Source of the DNA: Candidatus Chlorobium antarcticum
GTDB lineage: Bacteria > Bacteroidota > Chlorobiia > Chlorobiales > Chlorobiaceae
Direction of reading: 5' to 3'
Length of the DNA: 64,000 nt
Assembly: GCA_030765725.1 (NCBI GenBank)
Contig: JAVCDF010000003.1
Coordinates: forward strand, 51,001-115,000
Shown: positions 60,346-64,000 of the stretch, piece by piece
Position numbering within the stretch: position 1 is the first letter of the stretch
How the letters are laid out: each line of letters begins with the position of its first letter
The notes under the pieces: generated by a model
The model's database searches: none
The model's input: only the letters and a program-made list of their open reading frames with translations
Told to the model about the DNA's origin: nothing
Made by a program: the position numbers and the translations under genes

Positions 60346-62253
60346 TTATGTTTTTTTCTTTGTTGCGTAACCGATGCTCTGCAGTACTGTTTTTATTTCC
60401 TCAAGTATTGCAGGGTCGTCGATTGTTGCGGGAATGTCGAAGGGTTCGCCGTTGGCTATCTTTTTCATGGTTCCGCGAAGGATTTTTCCTGAACGGGTTT
60501 TCGGCAATCTGTCAACAATGACTGCGTTTTTGAAAGAGGCTACCGGCCCGATGTTCTCACGAACATATTCAATGACATGCCTGATGATCTGGCTGCGGGG
60601 GGTGTCGACGCCTGAATTGAGGACAAGGAAGCCGAGAGGAATTTGCCCTTTGAGGTCGTCGTTGACACCGATTACGGCGCTTTCGGCTACATCGGGATGT
60701 TCAGAGAGCTCCGCTTCAATACCGCCTGTGGAGAGGCGGTGGCCGGCAACATTGATGATGTCGTCAGTGCGGGACATGATGTGTATGTAGCCGTCCTCGT
60801 CAATATATCCGGCGTCACTGGTCTGGTAGTAGCCGGGGTAATGGGTCATGTAGTTTTCCACAAAGCGGTTGTCTGCTTTCCAGAGGGTCATCATGGTTCC
60901 GGGGGGGAGGGGTAGCTTGATAACAATGTCGCCCATCTGGCCGGTCGGCAACACCTCCATTTCCTGGTTTACAATCTGAACATTGTACCCTGGAACGGCC
61001 CGTGATGCCGAGCCGTATTTGACCGGCCCGGGCTCAATTCCCTGACAGTTTGCTGCAATGGCCCATCCGGTTTCAGTCTGCCACCAGTGGTCTATGACCG
61101 GAACATTGAGCTTCTGTTCTGCCCATTTGACGGTGTCGGGGTCGGCCCGTTCCCCGGCAAGAAAAAGAGTGCGGAAATTCGAGAGATCGTAATTCTTTAT
61201 GTAACGGCCTTCCGGGTCTTCTTTCTTGATTGCTCTGAAGGCGGTCGGGGCGGTAAAGAGTACGGATACATTGTATTCGGAGACGATTCTCCAGAAGGTT
61301 CCGGGATCGGGGGTTCCCACCGGTTTGCCTTCAAAAATAAGAGTGGTGCATCCATGAAGGAGCGGGGCATAAACAATGTAGGAGTGGCCGACAACCCAGC
61401 CCACATCGCTTGCTGCCCAGTAGACCTCTCCGGGCTGGACATTGTAGACATTGGCCATGCTCCATTTCAGGGCAACCATGTGCCCGCCGTTGTCGCGGAC
61501 AATCCCTTTCGGCTGGCCAGTGGTGCCGGAGGTGTAGAGAATGTAGAGGGGATCGGTTGCTTCCAGGGGTGCGCACTGGGCCGGCTCGGCGCCGAGCAGG
61601 GACTGTTTCCAACTGAGGTCCCTCTCTTCGTTGAGTTCGGCTTTCAGCTGTTCGCGCTGGCGGATGATGCAGATTTCGGGTTTGAAGTGGGCCATCTCAA
61701 TGGCAAAGTCCAACAGCCGTTTGTAGTCGACCACCTTACCATGCTCAATGCCGCATGATGCGGATATAATTACCTTGGGTTTGCAGTCGTCAATGCGGAC
61801 GGCCAGTTCATGGGATGCGAATCCACCAAATACCACCGAGTGTATGGCACCTATCCTTGCACAGGCAAGCATGGCAACGACCGCTTCGGGGATCATTGGC
61901 ATATAGATGATGACCCTGTCGCCTTTGCGTACCCCTCGTGACTGCAGTGCTCCGGCAAACTGGGCGACAATGTCGCGAAACTCCCTGTAGGTGTAGCGCT
62001 CTTTTGTGCCGGTGACCGGGCTGTCGAATATCACGGCAAGCTCATTGCCCCGTCCTTCGTCAACATGCCGGTCGAGGGCGTTGTAGCAGGTGTTGGTGAG
62101 TCCGCCGGCAAACCAGCGGTAAAAGGGCGGGTTGCTTCTGTCGAGCACGGTGTCCCATTTCCGGTACCAGTGGAGCTCTTCGGCGGCCTCCTGCCAGAAG
62201 GATTCGGGGTTGTCGATGGAGTGTTGGTATACAGTGCTGTGGGAGCGTGTCAT
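60346..62253 (-). CDS. propionyl-CoA/acetyl-CoA synthetase (PrpE-like)
   Basis: A 635-residue AMP-forming acyl-CoA synthetase: P-loop YTSGTTGQPKGIV near 239-251, DVGWVVGHSYIVYAPL near 285, WWQTETGW near 396, and the catalytic Lys590 in RSGKILRGTM. The segment order fits acetyl/propionyl-CoA synthetases. As first gene of the mce-mutAB operon it most likely activates propionate; acetate is the alternative. The start is ATG 62253; the 200 bases upstream hold the promoter, but I see no clear -35/-10 pair. Confidence 0.92.
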   Translation of the reverse strand: MTRSHSTVYQHSIDNPESFWQEAAEELHWYRKWDTVLDRSNPPFYRWFAGGLTNTCYNALDRHVDEGRGNELAVIFDSPVTGTKERYTYREFRDIVAQFAGALQSRGVRKGDRVIIYMPMIPEAVVAMLACARIGAIHSVVFGGFASHELAVRIDDCKPKVIISASCGIEHGKVVDYKRLLDFAIEMAHFKPEICIIRQREQLKAELNEERDLSWKQSLLGAEPAQCAPLEATDPLYILYTSGTTGQPKGIVRDNGGHMVALKWSMANVYNVQPGEVYWAASDVGWVVGHSYIVYAPLLHGCTTLIFEGKPVGTPDPGTFWRIVSEYNVSVLFTAPTAFRAIKKEDPEGRYIKNYDLSNFRTLFLAGERADPDTVKWAEQKLNVPVIDHWWQTETGWAIAANCQGIEPGPVKYGSASRAVPGYNVQIVNQEMEVLPTGQMGDIVIKLPLPPGTMMTLWKADNRFVENYMTHYPGYYQTSDAGYIDEDGYIHIMSRTDDIINVAGHRLSTGGIEAELSEHPDVAESAVIGVNDDLKGQIPLGFLVLNSGVDTPRSQIIRHVIEYVRENIGPVASFKNAVIVDRLPKTRSGKILRGTMKKIANGEPFDIPATIDDPAILEEIKTVLQSIGYATKKKT

Positions 62254-62468
62254 AGTGATAATCCTTCAATGGATGGCATTGAATGCAACCGCTTGAACCT
62301 GCAGCAGCATCTTCAAACAGGACGGGTAACTGTGTGCCGGGAGCTCTGGAGAGAAGACGAGTGTGAACATCTGCTGGATGAGGATGGTTGCGATGATCAA
62401 CATCATCAGTAAAGTAACGAAAAATGCTGGCTGCGAGCAATTAACAATTGTTATTTTCTTCCAACTGT

Positions 62469-63260
62469 TTATTCTTTTCCTTCAAGCGGGCGGAGTGTAC
62501 TGAAAAGTGTGATAAGCTCCGGTACCTTCAGTGCTTCAGCCCTGAGTTTGAGGGTTTCGGGGGTGAGTGAGGAAACATCATATGAATCGCGCAGATTGTT
62601 CAGCAGGGTTTTGCGCCGCTGGTGGAAGGCTATGCGTACAAATTGCCTGTATGCAAGAGGGTCCTCTACCGGGCTTTCGGCTTTGGGCGTCATTGAAATG
62701 ACAGCGCTGTCTACATTCGGCTGGGGTTTGAACACTTTCCGCCCTACCTTGAAAAGATAGCGGACATCGCAGAACGACTGCAGCTGAACGGCCAGAATGC
62801 CGTACTCTTTTGTTGATGGTTTTGCTGTGAGGCGGAGTGCAACCTCATGCTGCATCATCAGTGTTGCGGAGAGAATGTTGTTGCGGGCCTCAAGCAGTTT
62901 GAAGAGGATTGGCGTGGTGATTGAGTAGGGGATGTTTCCAAGAACCCGCAACGGCCGTTCTCTGGCAAGTTCCTCAAGGTCAAGATCGAGAAAGTCGGCT
63001 TCAATCACTTCTACTGAAGGGTACTCCCGACGGATGAATGCTGCCAAAGCCCGATCCTTTTCCACCGCTGTAAAGTGGGGGGTGAGTGCGCTGATTTCTT
63101 TCGTCAGTGCCCCGAATCCGGGACCGATTTCAAGAATGCGGTCGGTGCTGAGGGTTCCTGACTCCGCAACGATTTTTCGGGTGATATTGCTGTCGGTGAG
63201 GAAGTTTTGCCCCAGTTTTTTTTTCACCGCTATTTCTGTATGCTTATATTCAACTCGCAT
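62469..63260 (-). CDS. rsmA: 16S rRNA adenine dimethyltransferase
   Basis: A 263-residue Ksg[11 protein letters not shown] at 14-23, SAM motif [11 protein letters not shown] at 43-53, catalytic NIPYS at 109-113, and [12 protein letters not shown] near 172. It dimethylates two adenines in helix 45 of 16S rRNA, a late 30S assembly check. It is divergent from the transketolase gene, with 82 bases between. Confidence 0.97.
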   Translation of the reverse strand: MRVEYKHTEIAVKKKLGQNFLTDSNITRKIVAESGTLSTDRILEIGPGFGALTKEISALTPHFTAVEKDRALAAFIRREYPSVEVIEADFLDLDLEELARERPLRVLGNIPYSITTPILFKLLEARNNILSATLMMQHEVALRLTAKPSTKEYGILAVQLQSFCDVRYLFKVGRKVFKPQPNVDSAVISMTPKAESPVEDPLAYRQFVRIAFHQRRKTLLNNLRDSYDVSSLTPETLKLRAEALKVPELITLFSTLRPLEGKE

Positions 63261-63342
63261 CGTAAGGTCCCCGGGTGTGTTCGGCCCGCTTTTTTCAAAA
63301 GGGCGGAAATGATTTTTTTAAATTTATGCTATTCTGACTGCA

Positions 63343-64000
63343 ATGGGAGAAAATAACATCGAGGCTGCCCCCGGGCAATATGTTTCGCGTGGCAACAAGG
63401 CAACCCGAACGGGTTTTGGCGAAGCTCTTCTTAAAATTGGCCGTGAGAACCCTTCAGTGGTAGCGCTTTGCGCCGATTTGACTGGTTCGCTCAACATGAA
63501 CCATTTTAGAGATGAATTTCCTGATCGCTTTATTGAAACCGGTATTGCTGAGGCGAACATGGTTTCCATGGCCGCCGGTCTGGCCACCTTGGGAAAAATT
63601 CCCTTTGCTGCAAGTTTCGCCGTGTTTGCCACCGGTCGTGTTTTTGACCAGATCCGCCAGTCGGTCTGCTATTCCAATCTCAATGTAAAGATATGCGCTT
63701 CGCATGCCGGATTGACTCTTGGAGAGGACGGAGCGACACACCAGATTCTTGAAGATGTGGGTATTATGCGCGGTCTGCCGGGAATGACCGTTGTTGTGCC
63801 GGCTGATTACAGTGAGACCAAACGGGCCGCTAGAGCCATAGCTACTCATAAAGGCCCGGTCTACTTCCGTTTCGGACGGCCCAATATTCCTGACTTTTCC
63901 CTTGACTCGGACGGGTTTGAAATTGGCCGCTCCATAGAGCTTCATCCCGGAAATGATGTGACGGTTATTGCCTGTGGCATTATGGTATGGAAGGCTCTTG
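63343..64000 (+). CDS. transketolase C-terminal-type subunit, 3' end cut by window
   Basis: The frame from ATG 63343 stays open for 219 codons to the window edge. It starts with a pyrimidine-binding domain ([48 protein letters not shown] near 68-84 with the catalytic Glu that activates thiamine diphosphate), and continues to the linker ([11 protein letters not shown] near 173) and the start of the C-terminal domain. This is the C-terminal half of split transketolases; the pyrophosphate-binding half is not upstream, where rsmA lies. It would act in the pentose phosphate pathway. Confidence 0.88.
   Translation, partial: MGENNIEAAPGQYVSRGNKATRTGFGEALLKIGRENPSVVALCADLTGSLNMNHFRDEFPDRFIETGIAEANMVSMAAGLATLGKIPFAASFAVFATGRVFDQIRQSVCYSNLNVKICASHAGLTLGEDGATHQILEDVGIMRGLPGMTVVVPADYSETKRAARAIATHKGPVYFRFGRPNIPDFSLDSDGFEIGRSIELHPGNDVTVIACGIMVWKAL

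Overview
The window looks like chromosomal core sequence from a green sulfur bacterium (Chlorobiota, Chlorobium/Pelodictyon type). This rests on the gene mix: phytoene synthase, Gram-negative lipid A and efflux genes, a propionyl-CoA to succinyl-CoA operon feeding a reductive TCA-type metabolism, a B12/radical-SAM protein of the class that modifies bacteriochlorophylls, and a GH65/beta-phosphoglucomutase fusion. The genus is my recollection of such gene sets, not a database result. Genes are densely packed on both strands, with many ATGA overlaps and several overlapping convergent 3' ends. I see no phage, insertion sequence, integron or CRISPR array.

Layout. 1-5 kb: an alpha-E protein (cut by the window edge) and a circularly permuted ATP-grasp protein, a UDP-glucuronate-epimerase-like SDR, and a broken alpha/beta hydrolase. 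5-10 kb: lysS and phytoene synthase on the minus strand, then hflX-ybeY-CPXCG protein on the plus strand. 9.9-11.6 kb: RNase P RNA, a coiled-coil zinc-ribbon protein, tRNA-Leu(CAG) and rpmG, all minus. 11.8-18 kb: lysA, metF, a ComEC-like protein with no recognisable nuclease domain, and an orphan OppC-type permease translationally linked to a 34-codon ORF and a small conserved-looking protein. 18-22 kb: prs-rplY, lpxD, an NTF2-like protein and a glycine-zipper OmpA lipoprotein with a very strong terminator.

22-28 kb is a five-gene MacA/MacB/TolC-type efflux operon with two separate permeases and operator-like repeats ahead of it. 28-30.5 kb: CoA-binding protein, ddl, TPR protein. 30.6-39.4 kb (plus strand): lipoate ligase-like protein, panB, pssA, purS, purQ, UMF1-type MFS transporter, dnaX (with a likely gamma-producing slippery A tract) and aspS. 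39.4-48 kb (minus): B12/radical-SAM protein, PaaI thioesterase, tRNA-Gly and tRNA-Met, ispD, queA, the GH65-betaPGM fusion and a phosphatase resembling the nematode GOB-1 type trehalose-6-phosphate phosphatase. 48-51.8 kb: peptidase, amino-acid permease, SDR, tmk. 52-53.3 kb: stomatin-like protein and UspA.

53.3-62.3 kb is a six-gene, almost gapless operon (prpE-like, mce, an AccA-AccD fused carboxyltransferase, mutA, mutB, meaB) that would activate propionate, carboxylate it, epimerise it and rearrange it to succinyl-CoA. The window ends with rsmA and the start of a C-terminal-type transketolase subunit. The observations most worth following are the trehalose-type pair, the unusual fused carboxyltransferase, the dnaX slippery site, the decaying hydrolase, the Nudix-like 34-codon ORF between two ATGA junctions and the efflux-operon operator repeats.
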